Source: Bolinopsis microptera
Lineage: Eukaryota > Ctenophora > Tentaculata > Lobata > Bolinopsidae
DNA: 64,000 nt
Direction: 5' to 3'
Assembly (NCBI RefSeq): GCF_026151205.1
Contig: NC_087081.1
Location: 14,854,340 to 14,918,339, forward strand
The notes below the pieces were generated by a model, which was not told where the DNA came from, searched no databases, and worked only from the letters and a program-made list of their open reading frames with translations. Positions 56,101 to 61,964 of this stretch are shown in pieces. Each line of letters starts with the position of its first letter. Position 1 is the stretch's first letter. The translations under genes and the position numbers were made by a program.

Positions 56101-56456
56101 CTCCTTAATCCTTACTCCTTAATCCTTAATCCTTAATCCTTACTCCTTACTCCTTACTCCTTACTCCATACTCCTTACTCCTTACTCCTTACTCCTTACT
56201 GCATTATTATAGCTAGTTGTTATTACTCCTAACTCCTTACTTCTTACTGCATTATTATAGCTAGTTGTTATTACTCCTTACTCCTTACTTCTTACTGTAA
56301 TAATATTATAGCTAGTTGTTATTACTCCTAACTCCTTACACCTTACTCCTTACTCATTACTCCTTACCCCTTACTCACCATATCCTGAGTGACGTACTCC
56401 ACAAAGAAACCGTTCTCTTCCACCCTTATCTCGCATATTGGTGTAGCAATAGAGTC
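22424..56456 (-). CDS. PLCB: Phospholipase C beta, 31 exons, 5' end outside or unrecognised
   Basis: The enzyme hydrolyses PIP2 to IP3 and diacylglycerol at the plasma membrane downstream of Gq. Exons, in transcript order: 56379-56456, 51851-51910, 49483-49629, 48907-48986, 48744-48797, 48052-48614, 47833-47927, 46816-46986, 46250-46409, 45617-45637, 44698-44759, 42383-42464, 41975-42115, 40596-40706, 40255-40395, 39814-39968, 39323-39467, 38552-38655, 38016-38177, 36947-37241, 35290-35345, 35097-35162, 34733-34845, 33632-33667, 30809-31138, 29078-29138, 28636-28827, 26143-26280, 23802-23888, 23409-23462, 22424-22510. All introns are GT-AG, phases agree at every junction, and the total is 4047 nt including the stop. 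That is 1348 residues without the first ~30, against about 1,200 in usual PLC-beta; an exceptional repeat exon accounts for the excess. Beta type follows from the long C-terminal coiled coil. Which beta paralogue is not determined. Confidence 0.92.
23986..26112. repeat. 2.1-kb G-run minisatellite in PLC-beta intron 28
   Basis: About 45-50 units of roughly 45 bp, each TCTAGGA(G/A)(T/C)TAGAAGGAGCT plus 8-20 G bases and CTAAA. Two main variants (AAACTAATCTAGGAACTAG and AAATTAATCTAGGAGTTAG) tend to alternate, showing a higher-order period of about 90 bp. The G-rich strand is the template strand for the phospholipase transcript. Confidence 0.95.
26455..28175. repeat. TATCTATATTATATCTCTC arrays and hairpin in PLC-beta intron 27
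   Basis: The ~18-bp unit TATCTATATTATATCTCTC is tandemly repeated at 26640-26880, 27010-27110 and 28055-28170. A unique ~75-bp segment (CCTGCTCAGTCTGACTAATT) occurs at 26565-26650 and 26935-27012 in one orientation and inverted at 27106-27175, so 26935-27175 forms a hairpin with an array as its loop. Confidence 0.85.
27400..28050 (-). pseudogene. Penelope-like element remnant (GIY-YIG endonuclease part)
   Basis: The frame 27410-27730 reads [20 protein letters not shown] followed by [12 protein letters not shown], the characteristic VY...C..CYVG.T...R..EH pattern of the GIY-YIG endonuclease that ends Penelope-like proteins. Upstream on the minus strand (27730-28050) related coding sequence is broken by stops. 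It sits between two microsatellite tracts. It differs clearly from the full-length element at 52.9-55.8 kb and belongs to another family. Confidence 0.75.
28440..28605. repeat. Two copies of a G-run segment
   Basis: GAGTAGAGTATCATATATAT followed by CAATAACTTTCC, a G run and TCCCCCTTAATCATAATAAA is present twice (28430-28535, 28543-28635). The second copy abuts the donor of exon 27. Confidence 0.7.
30190..30780. repeat. AGTACTTAGT and ACGTGCACGCAACA arrays in PLC-beta intron 25
   Basis: From 30205 to 30640 the self-complementary motif AAGTACTTAGTACTTAG repeats irregularly. From 30640 to 30780 a 13-bp unit CAACGTRCACGCAA repeats about ten times. The second array ends ~30 bp from the donor of exon 25. 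Confidence 0.9.
30809..31138 (-). CDS. PLCB: PLC-beta exon 25: His/Asn/Asp repeat exon
   Basis: A 330-nt exon with a TTTACAG acceptor and CAG/GTAGGC donor, entering and leaving in phase 2. It starts [20 protein letters not shown], then has a run of pentads of the type [20 protein letters not shown] (30873-31048), and ends [15 protein letters not shown]. Nothing like this is known to me in other PLC-beta proteins. The DNA is a GTGTCCGTC minisatellite that stays in frame. It may be optional (skipping it preserves phase), may bind divalent metal, or may simply be a tolerated expansion. Confidence 0.65.
31190..32460. repeat. TATAG pentamer array and other minisatellites in PLC-beta intron 24
   Basis: (TATAG)n fills about 31195-31550 with a TACAG sub-block at 31230-31285. 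ACTAGTTACTAGTT repeats occupy 31690-31780. A 12-bp ATTTGTCATTTG/ATTTGTCATTGA array occupies 32205-32420. The long frames through these blocks are translated repeats. Confidence 0.9.
33632..35345 (-). CDS. PLCB: PLC-beta exons 21-24: start of C-terminal helical region
   Basis: Exons 35290-35345 ([18 protein letters not shown]), 35097-35162 ([20 protein letters not shown]) and 34733-34845 ([20 protein letters not shown]) form a continuous charged helix typical of the distal C-terminal domain. The 36-nt exon 33632-33667 ([11 protein letters not shown]) is small and Ser-rich, and is supported by phase. Confidence 0.82.
33705..34350. repeat. ACCATGGTAAC array, ~640 bp, in PLC-beta intron 23
   Basis: The 11-bp unit ACCATGGTAAC (with ACCATGATAAC and ACCGTGATAAC variants) is repeated over fifty times. 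A sub-block of 16-bp units with CCATGCCATGGTAACA lies at 34030-34165. It is an expansion of the palindrome found singly at many other places. The apparent proteins across it are repeat translations. Confidence 0.95.
34925..35080. repeat. GGAATATTCAG repeats in PLC-beta intron 22
   Basis: A 10-11-bp unit (TCAGTAATAT, TCAGGAACAT) is repeated about fourteen times, ending ~15 bp from the donor of exon 22. Confidence 0.85.
36340..36425. repeat. Four TCACGTGGTATGACGTC units
   Basis: An ~19-bp unit TCACGTGGTATGACGTCTTG is repeated four times in the intron before exon 21; each unit contains an E-box-like CACGTG and a TGACGTC half CRE. Confidence 0.8.
36947..38655 (-). CDS. PLCB: PLC-beta exons 18-20: C2 end and Gq-proximal linker
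   Basis: Exon 38552-38655 reads [20 protein letters not shown] to VDPIAHLSK, corresponding to the C2 extension just before the helix-turn-helix that contacts Gq. Exon 38016-38177 is Ala/Glu-rich ([20 protein letters not shown]). Exon 36947-37241 is Pro/Lys/Asp-rich ([20 protein letters not shown]) and looks disordered. Confidence 0.88.
37450..37980. repeat. 20-bp minisatellite AGTGCAGTTACACCCTGCAG
   Basis: About 26 units in the intron after exon 19, ending ~35 bp from its donor. The unit is partly self-complementary (CTGCAG, TGCAG/CTGCA). Long frames on both strands are by-products of the repeat. Confidence 0.95.
38290..38535. repeat. CTAGAATTAGAAACTA repeats in PLC-beta intron 18
   Basis: Irregular 12-25-bp units built from CTAGAA and TTAGAAACTA, stopping ~15 bp before the donor of exon 18. 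Confidence 0.85.
39118..39290. repeat. 59-bp tandem triplicate in PLC-beta intron 17
   Basis: Three units of CAACGTTTTCAAAATGCCCA continuing through TATATAGGAGGGATAGAA to TTTTGGTTTT, 2-4% diverged, ~30 bp from the donor of exon 17. Confidence 0.9.
39323..39968 (-). CDS. PLCB: PLC-beta exons 16-17: C2 domain
   Basis: Exon 39814-39968 reads [19 protein letters not shown] to [15 protein letters not shown]; exon 39323-39467 reads [19 protein letters not shown] to [13 protein letters not shown]. These are the usual C2 strands of PLC-beta. The 3' ~66 nt of exon 16 plus donor are duplicated at 39650-39717 with a few substitutions. Confidence 0.92.
39650..39717 (-). pseudogene. Duplicated 3' end of PLC-beta exon 16 with donor
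   Basis: It repeats 39814-39880 with a few changes ([17 protein letters not shown] then SK for AK), followed by an intact GTAATG donor. It has no original acceptor, though AACAACAG inside it could serve as one. Between the two copies lie repeats of AGTAACCAGTTCTAGTTACT. Confidence 0.8.
40255..42115 (-). CDS. PLCB: PLC-beta exons 13-15: catalytic Y box
   Basis: Exon 41975-42115 carries [17 protein letters not shown] and ends [15 protein letters not shown], with the substrate-binding Ser and Arg of the Y box. Exon 40596-40706 gives [20 protein letters not shown] and exon 40255-40395 gives GYLLKPDFM to [10 protein letters not shown], leading into C2. The last 40 nt of exon 13 and its donor are present in six additional tandem copies inside the following intron. 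Confidence 0.93.
40801..41390 (+). repeat. ~590-bp dispersed repeat, copy 2, in PLC-beta intron 13
   Basis: It aligns with 17113-17683 from ACAAGAAATGCGGCCGC to GAGTCATGGATCGGGAAA. It includes a relative of the small GGTCCCCAGGT element at about 40886-40976. AATAAC at both borders may be a target duplication, but the A-rich ends make this uncertain. Confidence 0.75.
41391..41974 (-). repeat. 92-bp tandem array carrying six extra copies of exon 13's donor end
   Basis: Six units with a 92-bp period (AATAACTTG at 41392, 41484, 41576, 41668, 41760 and 41852) each contain, on the minus strand, the last 40 nt of exon 13 (AACAAGAGACAAGTCAGCAG through CCTAAAG) and its GTTATA donor. The seventh, rightmost copy is the real exon end. 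The unit also carries CTAACTAACTAATAACG, which looks like a branch-point sequence. Confidence 0.92.
42128..42312. repeat. AGTTACTAGTT array in PLC-beta intron 12
   Basis: A 10-bp self-complementary unit (AGTTACTAGT) repeated about 17 times, ~12 bp from the acceptor of exon 13. Confidence 0.9.
42383..46409 (-). CDS. PLCB: PLC-beta exons 9-12: X-Y linker
   Basis: Exon 46250-46409 starts [20 protein letters not shown], the usual end of the X domain, then becomes charged ([12 protein letters not shown]). A 21-nt microexon (45617-45637), exon 44698-44759 ([19 protein letters not shown]) and exon 42383-42464 ([20 protein letters not shown]) follow. The acidic linker is the auto-inhibitory plug over the active site in PLC-beta enzymes. 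The microexon is supported mainly by splice signals and by keeping phase 1, so it is the least certain exon. Confidence 0.8.
42960..43115. repeat. Three GTAAAGTGATTAAGGGGGCC units with G runs
   Basis: A ~55-bp unit (GGTAGAGTATTGTAGTAAAG, TGATTAAGGGGGCC and a G run) is present three times in the intron before exon 12. Confidence 0.8.
43440..44075. repeat. ATTATACACTA array in PLC-beta intron 11
   Basis: About 55 units of 11-12 bp (ATTATACACTA, ATTATACATTA, ATTATGCACTA). Very AT-rich and capable of unwinding. Confidence 0.95.
44775..45525. repeat. TTTCACTTTTAACACAAAGAG and TTTAGCGACACTTTGAACA arrays
   Basis: A 21-bp unit is repeated four to five times at 44797-44905, just upstream of exon 11 in the transcript. 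A ~30-bp unit (AGTGTCAATTTAGCGAGACT) is repeated about ten times at 45150-45515. Confidence 0.85.
45770..46235. repeat. CACGTGACGTCACACACTCC array in PLC-beta intron 9
   Basis: About 21 units of 19-22 bp, most with an overlapping E-box CACGTG and full CRE TGACGTCA. It begins ~15 bp from the donor of exon 9. Confidence 0.92.
46608..46814 (-). repeat. Copy of exon 8's end plus a second CACGTGACGTCACACACTCT array
   Basis: 46610-46648 repeats the last 39 nt of exon 8, followed in transcript sense by a GTTTGT donor instead of GTATGT. Between the copy and the real exon are seven 22-bp CTCTCACGTGACGTCACACA units. Confidence 0.88.
46816..47927 (-). CDS. PLCB: PLC-beta exons 7-8: rest of catalytic X box
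   Basis: Exon 47833-47927 gives [20 protein letters not shown], containing the Glu and Asp that bind catalytic calcium and the second catalytic histidine (ITHGFT). Exon 46816-46986 gives LILSFENHC, with the last Ca ligand (Glu in FEN), and ends [12 protein letters not shown]. With exon 6 all X-box catalytic residues are present. The 3' 39 nt of exon 8 plus its donor are copied ~205 bp downstream in the intron (46610-46648). Confidence 0.93.
47206..47790. repeat. ~290-bp tandem duplication in PLC-beta intron 7
   Basis: CTAGAAAACCCGTGGTCACA at about 47208 and CTAGAAAGCCCGTGGTCACA at about 47500 each open a segment that ends in TTTGAATTATAGTAGAGA. The copies are ~10-15% diverged. Each contains a GTTAC(T/C)ATGGT palindrome core. 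Confidence 0.85.
48052..48986 (-). CDS. PLCB: PLC-beta exons 4-6: EF hands and start of catalytic X box
   Basis: Exons 48907-48986 and 48744-48797 give [20 protein letters not shown] and [18 protein letters not shown]. The 563-nt exon 48052-48614 holds the EF-hand module ([20 protein letters not shown], then [20 protein letters not shown]) and the start of [18 protein letters not shown], with the first catalytic histidine and the neighbouring Ca-binding asparagine. It ends YRQVLLSG. The donor of this last exon is duplicated in the intron, next to a GTTACCATGGTTAC palindrome (48019-48052). Confidence 0.93.
49483..56456 (-). CDS. PLCB: PLC-beta exons 1-3: N-terminal PH domain (partial)
   Basis: Exon 56379-56456 reads [20 protein letters not shown], exon 51851-51910 reads [20 protein letters not shown], and exon 49483-49629 continues [12 protein letters not shown] to [10 protein letters not shown]. 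These follow the strand order of the PLC-beta PH domain, which binds Rac and G-beta-gamma in vertebrate relatives. The exon with the initiator methionine is upstream and I could not find it between 56.46 and 64 kb. Intron 1 is 4.5 kb and holds a complete Penelope-like element. Confidence 0.85.
50625..51180. repeat. 17-bp array ACACGTGTAGCTACATT in PLC-beta intron 2
   Basis: About 30 units alternating ACACGTGTAGCTACATT and ACACGTGCAGCTACATT; the ACACGTGT core is palindromic with an E-box. Confidence 0.95.
51420..51800. repeat. AATAAGTTTAATAGTGATATATTTACTACTA repeats
   Basis: Units of 30-60 bp built from ACTACTACTAATAAG, TTTAATAGTGATATATTTACT and TCTAATAAG, ending ~50 bp from the donor of exon 2. 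Confidence 0.88.
52432..52500. repeat. ACTCCTT heptamer array, left of the Penelope element
   Basis: TTATTACTCCTTACTCCTTA, about eight units; the same array continues on the other side of the element at 55850-56375. Confidence 0.9.
52554..55832 (-). mobile_element. Full-length Penelope-like retroelement with 67-bp inverted ends
   Basis: 52554-52620 and 55766-55832 are 67-bp inverted repeats of each other (CTTTTATTCAAATTTCTGAT on the left). Between them lies an uninterrupted reverse transcriptase-endonuclease ORF. Terminal repeats with inverted parts are known in Penelope-like elements. The element lies in intron 1 of the phospholipase gene in the same orientation, within an ACTCCTT array. 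Confidence 0.85.
52924..55794 (-). CDS. Penelope-like reverse transcriptase with GIY-YIG endonuclease
   Basis: 956 codons without interruption. A basic/Pro-rich N terminus (residues ~1-230) precedes the reverse transcriptase: [20 protein letters not shown] (about 460), [11 protein letters not shown] with the first catalytic Asp (about 521), [13 protein letters not shown], and FYDDLNG with the catalytic Asp pair (about 623). A linker with [15 protein letters not shown] follows. The GIY-YIG-type endonuclease at about 845-925 shows the Cxx[18 protein letters not shown] and RFDEH motifs. The frame opens with GTG inside the terminal inverted repeat, and no ATG follows for ~220 codons, so either a spliced or upstream start exists or the 5' end is lost. 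The intact frame suggests recent activity. Confidence 0.9.
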   Translation of the reverse strand: MKTDSNGNKYGEKLKGTEQALLFLQRCKSEQIFPVFIQNSVRALKQSFPLNFSAFQQKTLFELRKSCLNQHIQFKYVLIEQLKKDSLQLKNFLRDSTPEHFAFISQLYFHNNNQTKQNSKTRLCNKFSWLVYKYYLPCWKNREKFNQNFSYIHLYHHIKKQDQLPPPLYTIFDHRPTLRSSSSTSPPRPLYQHSNSNPTSPTHPPPLATPREKVTFVNIPENMINDDTVSLLSLGPGYALTPRLDKKGKEALLTTVQENIAAMAINVRWKELFANTYSTKTLKQHLKNIAPFEQTYTRAPPLADTTVENKLGALRRDLINITKTAQVTPNLTPKQRTALRNLKNNEDLQISVADKTAEFVVMPKEDHIRTTTTHLNNGNVYKKIDIPQDKLGKQKYINKLTKTLEDDVNSTFKNIAKSRNLPQDVTNLLMSHHTTLATARVMLKTHKYTSDEIKTLNPDTMKTRPIVSGCNSPFHKILWFVCHILSPLMNLVPSHLKNTHDFLRRIRNITPNDLKSLTFFTADVEALYTNINVLTAIEDVMEFAKENRQSISTYGLHLSDLQELLETTLGKSYFVYNNQVYLQLLGLFMGTNPAPILATVKMWKLEKLSVYVDLRITLPTYSRFYDDLNGATTNRRKAQQLCNLIEQQDPDKLIKLTVDYPDNQNDFVPFLNTEIKIDSDGIVHSRLYRKPQKKPLTLHYNSHHTTRTKNATVESMYNTAEAVSNNRENEKYSEKMIDKLLINNGYTDRVLETIKNKRKRRKRINQNVQNKDQDGAILKLPYVNEATSRKYRDAVRHSGLPIKIVEKPGRKLKDLLTDSRPLDKKSCTTSNCRTCAALTDGECTTTNTVYHITCEVDNCTENYGGETYRPIKCRFDEHYRSAANPTAKSYEDKPLAKHYRESHPQHKGPPKLKLQIVDRGTSLISRKIKEARFLVENKPTLNDKTELNNLTQFLVE
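55845..56375. repeat. ACTCCTT array with repeated TATTATAGCTAGTTGTTATT spacer
   Basis: Blocks of the heptamer ACTCCTT are separated by about seven copies of GTAATATTATAGCTAGTTGTTATTACTCC-type spacers, giving higher-order units of 50-110 bp. It ends at the donor of exon 1. Confidence 0.92.
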
Positions 56457-59050
56457 CTGAAAGGGATAAATATCATTAGACGCTAATTATATTTCTATTG
56501 ACTAGCATAATTAGTATAATTAGTATAGTTATATAAATCTTTGTGATATCATGTAGAGAGTGTGGGAGACCCATTTTAAACTGTTTTACAGGTGTCTGGT
56601 ATCGGGGATGATAGCTGAGCCTATGTAATAAACAATAGGAAATATAAACAATATGCTCTACCTCCGTTAATTAAAAGAGTTCTTACACCTCAGAACCTCA
56701 TGTGAATTTTGAAGGAAACATCATGAAATAACGTGTGTTAGTGACCATTGTAACCGTGGTAACCTTGGTAACCATGGTAACCACCTCCCCCACAATGCGC
56801 AGCTTTCTTTCAGCTCCCTCTTCCCAGTGTACAGTACAGTGTACAGTGTTTAAGTGTGTAAGTGTTAAGTGTGTATAATACAGTTATACAGTACTGTAAT
56901 ATTGTGTGAGAATGTGGCTGTAACTAGAATTAATGGTGTTAACTACAGTTAATTAATGGTTTATACTCCTTGATACAGTTCCACAAATTATACAAAGGTA
57001 ACCGACAAAGCAGTGTTTTCTACAAACTTTGCACAAAATGTTTCTTCAATTCCCCTGATTCAGCTACCTATATAATATATATAGCATATATTACGGCTAG
57101 AATGGGCAATATAATGGTAACTATAGTAACCAATAGAATCACTTTAAACTTCTAATCATATTATATGCATCCTTCGTAAAAAACTATGAATAAGTCTTTA
57201 GTAGTTTATTAAGCAGTAAATAATACTGGGTGGGGGGGGGGGTACGGTGGGGGGCACCCTTACTCCTAAGATAATATTATAAACTGAAAGATTAATTTCG
57301 TACAACTACAAAATTACAACGAAGCCTTGGTCATGATAATTATATATTATAAAGGAGTAGTGCTACTACATTAGAGTTCCTAAGGGGGAACCCTTATAAG
57401 TTTCTATTCATCATTCTTCCACTAAAGTAGTTCTTCTCTAAATTACAAATAAAGTGTTAATTGAAATGTTGGTTCATAACTCTGTATAAATGTGATAACA
57501 TAATAAGTGGTAGCCATAACCATGGTAACTATGGTAACCATGCCATGGCTGTTCCGATACTTTTATTGTAGTAAAGTAGTAAGATTCAAATATTATTATC
57601 TATATATATATATAATTATAGTATATTTTAATATGCATTGTCTTGCAGAAATTTCAATAAGTTATGCGTATTAAAATCTTTTATTCTATTATGTATTATA
57701 ATATATATATATATTGCAACCAATCTATCATTATATTTGTAAAATGTTATCTCCCAGACAATAAGCAACGTATTTTCTCAGTGGTCACATAGCTACATAG
57801 GTAGGTGGTTCTCATTGGCTCACAGTAAGACAGTAGTCCACACCATCTCAACATTTACGCATCACTCATCGGTTACAGAATATTATATTCTATAGATAGT
57901 ACAATAATTTATTTTGTATCACATAAAGTAAAACACCCGCACTGCACCCCCCCCCCCCCGGCCCCCCCCCCCCCCCCCCCCCCCCCCCGGCCGAATAAGA
58001 AAGTTATAATATATAACAAAGTTTTACAGATTTGTACAGATTTAGAGGTTAGAAAGGTTACGTGGTGTGTGCCTTGAATCCTTTGGAGTGAAGTAATACA
58101 AGTATTATAAAGCTATAAAACTACAACTACTACAACTACTTATATTATCATATATTTTAACCTGTGAATCTGTAGAACGGGTTTTGTAATGAATAAAATC
58201 TACTATTTTCGTTATAATAGGCTCAGTTTTGTTATCCTATGGGTTTATCATGTCTATATCATAGCACCTCCAGGTATATCATAGCATGCTATCATCCAGT
58301 CATATTATGTGAACTTAGTTTAACAAATATTACTAACAAAGTAACATGTTATTTTAGTAGTAGTGGTAGTTATAATCTGATTAAGTTGTGTATTTGTTTA
58401 GTTGTACACATAAACATTTATACATGTATATTACTATACCATTACACGTTATAAACACTGTGCACGTGTAATGGCTCCCTACAGTTAGTAACGTTTATTC
58501 CGCAGTACTTACAAAGTATCACTATGTCTAGTAGCTAATAACACTACACGTGATCACTGGGAGGAGACACTATATTGATTTGATTAGCAATTTCTTAATG
58601 AAATAGTGGTTTTATCGCTGAGAACAACAACAACCATGTTACTAGTTACCACTAAACTACCCTGTTACTTTAGCTGTAGAAACTACTAGTGACTACTAAA
58701 CTACCCTGCCTAAAGGGAGGGTTTTGTTGCTGATGATATAGGTGCACACTACACAGTATAGCTGTGTTAAGTAGTACTATTAGTGCCCCACCCCCGATAA
58801 TACTGGTTAATATAGGGTCCCTAATGGGTTAAGGGTTAACGCACCATCTCACGCACCATTTTCACACAAAAAATGTCTCTGGAAACATCTATTTCTGTTC
58901 TGAAATCGAGCATTTTTTTAAACAAAAAACTGAGATAAGCCCCCCATGCCAGAATGATGCAATATTACTTTATGGTTGCACTAGCAGTTCCATAACCTAC
59001 CATAACTTATTACTTAATATCGATGATATCATAACACACATAACCCCGGC
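56457..59050. other. No gene recognised
   Basis: Sequence upstream of the first visible phospholipase exon. It contains G and C runs (57230-57242, 57948-57988), clustered GTAACCATGGTAACC palindromes at 56745-56782 and 57515-57545, and AT microsatellites near 57600-57720. I looked for an exon encoding the PLC-beta N terminus on the minus strand and did not find a convincing one. Confidence 0.5.
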
Positions 59051-59149
59051 ATGCGCAGGGATTATATTTCAATTTTTCCCGCGACGCGCGGGAAAAGTTT
59101 ATAATAATTTCGAGTGCGATGCACGAGGGATTATTGGCAAGTTTCCATA

Positions 59150-60025
59150 ACTAATTTTTTGTGATCAGCGGTAATAACCGCTTTTTTTACGCTAAAAAAG
59201 CGCTTATTGATAAAACCCACCGTTATTTGGCGATTATAAAGCGATTATAAACGGTCCCGTTAATAAACGATTAAAAACGATTATAATCGCTTTTTTCATA
59301 AAATATTTTTGCAAAAGCGATTATTAGCGCTTTAAAAGCGATAATAAATCGCGAATTAAAATTATTAGTGATAAAAAAACGCTTTTATTTTAGGGTTGTC
59401 GATTATTATCGCTCCGTAAGCGCTTTTCAAAAAACGCTTATAAACCGTTTTTTGGACCGTTTTTTAAAACGCTTTTAATCGACTATAAGCGATTATATTC
59501 ACTAGGGAAAGTTCCAAATTAAAAAGCGCCTACTAATCGTTAAAAAAACGCTTTTTTATTTTAAGTTAATAAGCGGTTTAAATCGATTATAAAACGATTA
59601 TAAGCGACAATAAGCGATTTTTTGAATCTGCTAAAAAGCGATATTTTCACTATGATCAGCGCTTATAACCGCTTTTCTTGAAATTTTCCTACTGAAAAGC
59701 GTTTATAAGCGCTTATTTATTTGCTGTCTATAAGCGATTATAAACGATTATAAGCGCTTTTTTACGTATTTGAAACGAGGAAAAAATTGTCAGGTACGAG
59801 ATATTATAAGCGATTATAAGTGATTATAGAATATCGTAAATGTTATTGCGTAAATGTTATTGCCTTCAATTTGTCGCTTATAAGCGATTATAAACGATTA
59901 AAAGCGCTTTTTGACGCATTTTAAAACTATGATCAAAATATGTTTTGATTTGATTTATTTGGGGTATATAAGCGATTATGTAAGCGGGGTATATAAGCGA
60001 TTATAAACGATTATGAGCGCTTAAT
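59150..60025. repeat. Degenerate GCGATTATAA satellite
   Basis: The words AAGCGATTATAA, AACGATTATAAGCGC and GCGCTTTTTTA recur in both orientations over ~870 bp with high divergence. AAGCGCTT and TTATAATCG-like subwords are self-complementary. It differs from all other arrays here by being irregular and old-looking. Confidence 0.8.
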
Positions 60026-60102
60026 TGTTTACGTATTTGGAACGAGGACACAACTACTCAATAAACAACAAAAATTACGCGATAGCCGGAGGTCCCCAGG
60101 TA

Positions 60103-60231
<129 letters not shown>

Positions 60232-60912
60232 TCTCTGTCTCCGTCTCCGTCTCCGTCTCCGTCTCCGTCTCCGTCTCCGTCTCCTTCTCCTTCTCCGTCT
60301 CCTTCTCCTTTTTTAATTCGATTGTTTAGGGCTAGGGCTCGGGTTAGGGTTGTGGTAAGGGTATCGGATAGCTTCGGGGTTATATATTATGGTCGTTAGG
60401 GTTGGGATTACGCAGGAGGAGCAAAGTGCAAAGAAACTGCCACAAACTGCTACAAACTGCTACTAACTGCTACAAACTGGCACTAACTGCCACAAACTGG
60501 CACTAACTGCTACAAACGGGCACTGACTGCTACAAACGGGCACTAACTGCTGCAATCGCGCCCACGCATTGCTCCTCCTGTGATTAGGGTTTATATAAAA
60601 CCGTTTTTTACGGCTGCAAAACTATAAAAACCTTGTACCCCCATCGTTGTTTCATTATACCCCTGTAGATTTTCTACGATACAGGGGGAGCTGCGCAATT
60701 GTGCGCAGCGGGTCATACAACGTATGACAATAAAACCAAAGTCACATAAAATTTTTGGGCGAGCGAATTAGTAAAAGCCAGCTCGGCATTTTGCCGCAAT
60801 CTACGTGGTTGGGAGAAGGATTATTTGATGCGCGGCGCAGCCCAGTAGTGCATCGCGCTACAAGTAATTGTTCTACTTTATTGTATCCCAGAGTGGTATT
60901 TGACGCACGTTA

Positions 60913-60983
60913 CTGGGCGGCGCTCAGCCTGTCATTCCGCCGAATCTCTATTATGAACATAATAGCCTGAGGTCCCCAGGTAA
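60913..60983 (+). mobile_element. 71-bp element flanked by an 11-bp direct repeat
   Basis: CTGGGCGGCGCTCAGCCTGT to GAGGTCCCCAGGTAA is flanked by GACGCACGTTA at 60902-60912 and 60984-60994. It is inserted in the left arm of the foldback element only. Confidence 0.65.
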
Positions 60984-61383
60984 GACGCACGTTATAATTG
61001 TTTATATTAGGCGTGCAGAATTTTAACAAGAATTTCAACAAAAATTTTGCCGCGGTTAAACCACGCACGATCAATTTTTCTAATTGCCAAACACCACTCT
61101 GGGATATACAATAAAGTAGAACAATTACTTGTAGAGCGATGCACTACTAGACTGGACTGCGCCGCGCATCAAATAATTCTTCTCGCAACCACGTAGATCG
61201 CTGCAAAATGCACTATTGGGCCTTGCCGAACTGGCTTTTACTAATTCGCTGATTTGCTCGCCCAAAAATTTCATGTGACTTTGGTTTTTATTGTCATACG
61301 TTGTATGACCCGCCGCGCACAGGTGCGCGGCTCCCCTGTATCGTAGAAACTATACAGGGGTATAGTGAAACGGCAATGGGGGT

Positions 61384-61463
61384 TACTGGGCGGCGCTCAG
61401 CCTGTCATTCCGCCGAATCTTTATTCTTTATGAAACATAATAGCCTGGAGTCCCCAGGTAACG
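61384..61463 (+). mobile_element. Second copy of the 71-80-bp element
   Basis: TACTGGGCGGCGCTCAGCCT to GGAGTCCCCAGGTAACG, bracketed by ATGGGGGT at 61376-61383 and 61464-61471. It lies in the right arm in the same absolute orientation as the other copy, so it was inserted independently and not copied with the arms. Confidence 0.6.
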
Positions 61464-61964
61464 ATGGGGGTCACGACGTGATACAAGGTTTTTATAGTTT
61501 TGCAGCCGTACAAAACGGTTTTACATAAACCCTAATCCCAACCCTAACAACCATAATATATAATCCCGAAGCTATCCGATACCCTTACCACAACCCTAAC
61601 CCGAGCCCTAGCCCTAAACAATTGAATTCAAAAAAGGAAAAGGAGAAGGAGAAGGAGGAGGAGACGGAGACGGAGACGGGGGCGGAGACGGAGACGGAGA
61701 CGGAGTATCATATCAAATTGTTGTTATTCTCTAGCCGACGGCTTGCTAGTTAAATAAATCGTACGCGTAATCAGTTTCAATCCCGGCCTCACGGAAAATC
61801 CCGAAACACGCGGTATCATAAACGTATTCGTAAACGGATGAAAGGCGACCATGTTACTAGTTCTATTATATAGATTATAGCTATAAGTATTAGTAGAAGT
61901 GTTACTGAGAGATGTGCACTTTGTGTTCATGTGTCGGCAAGAGAATAACCTCATTTGATCTCCT

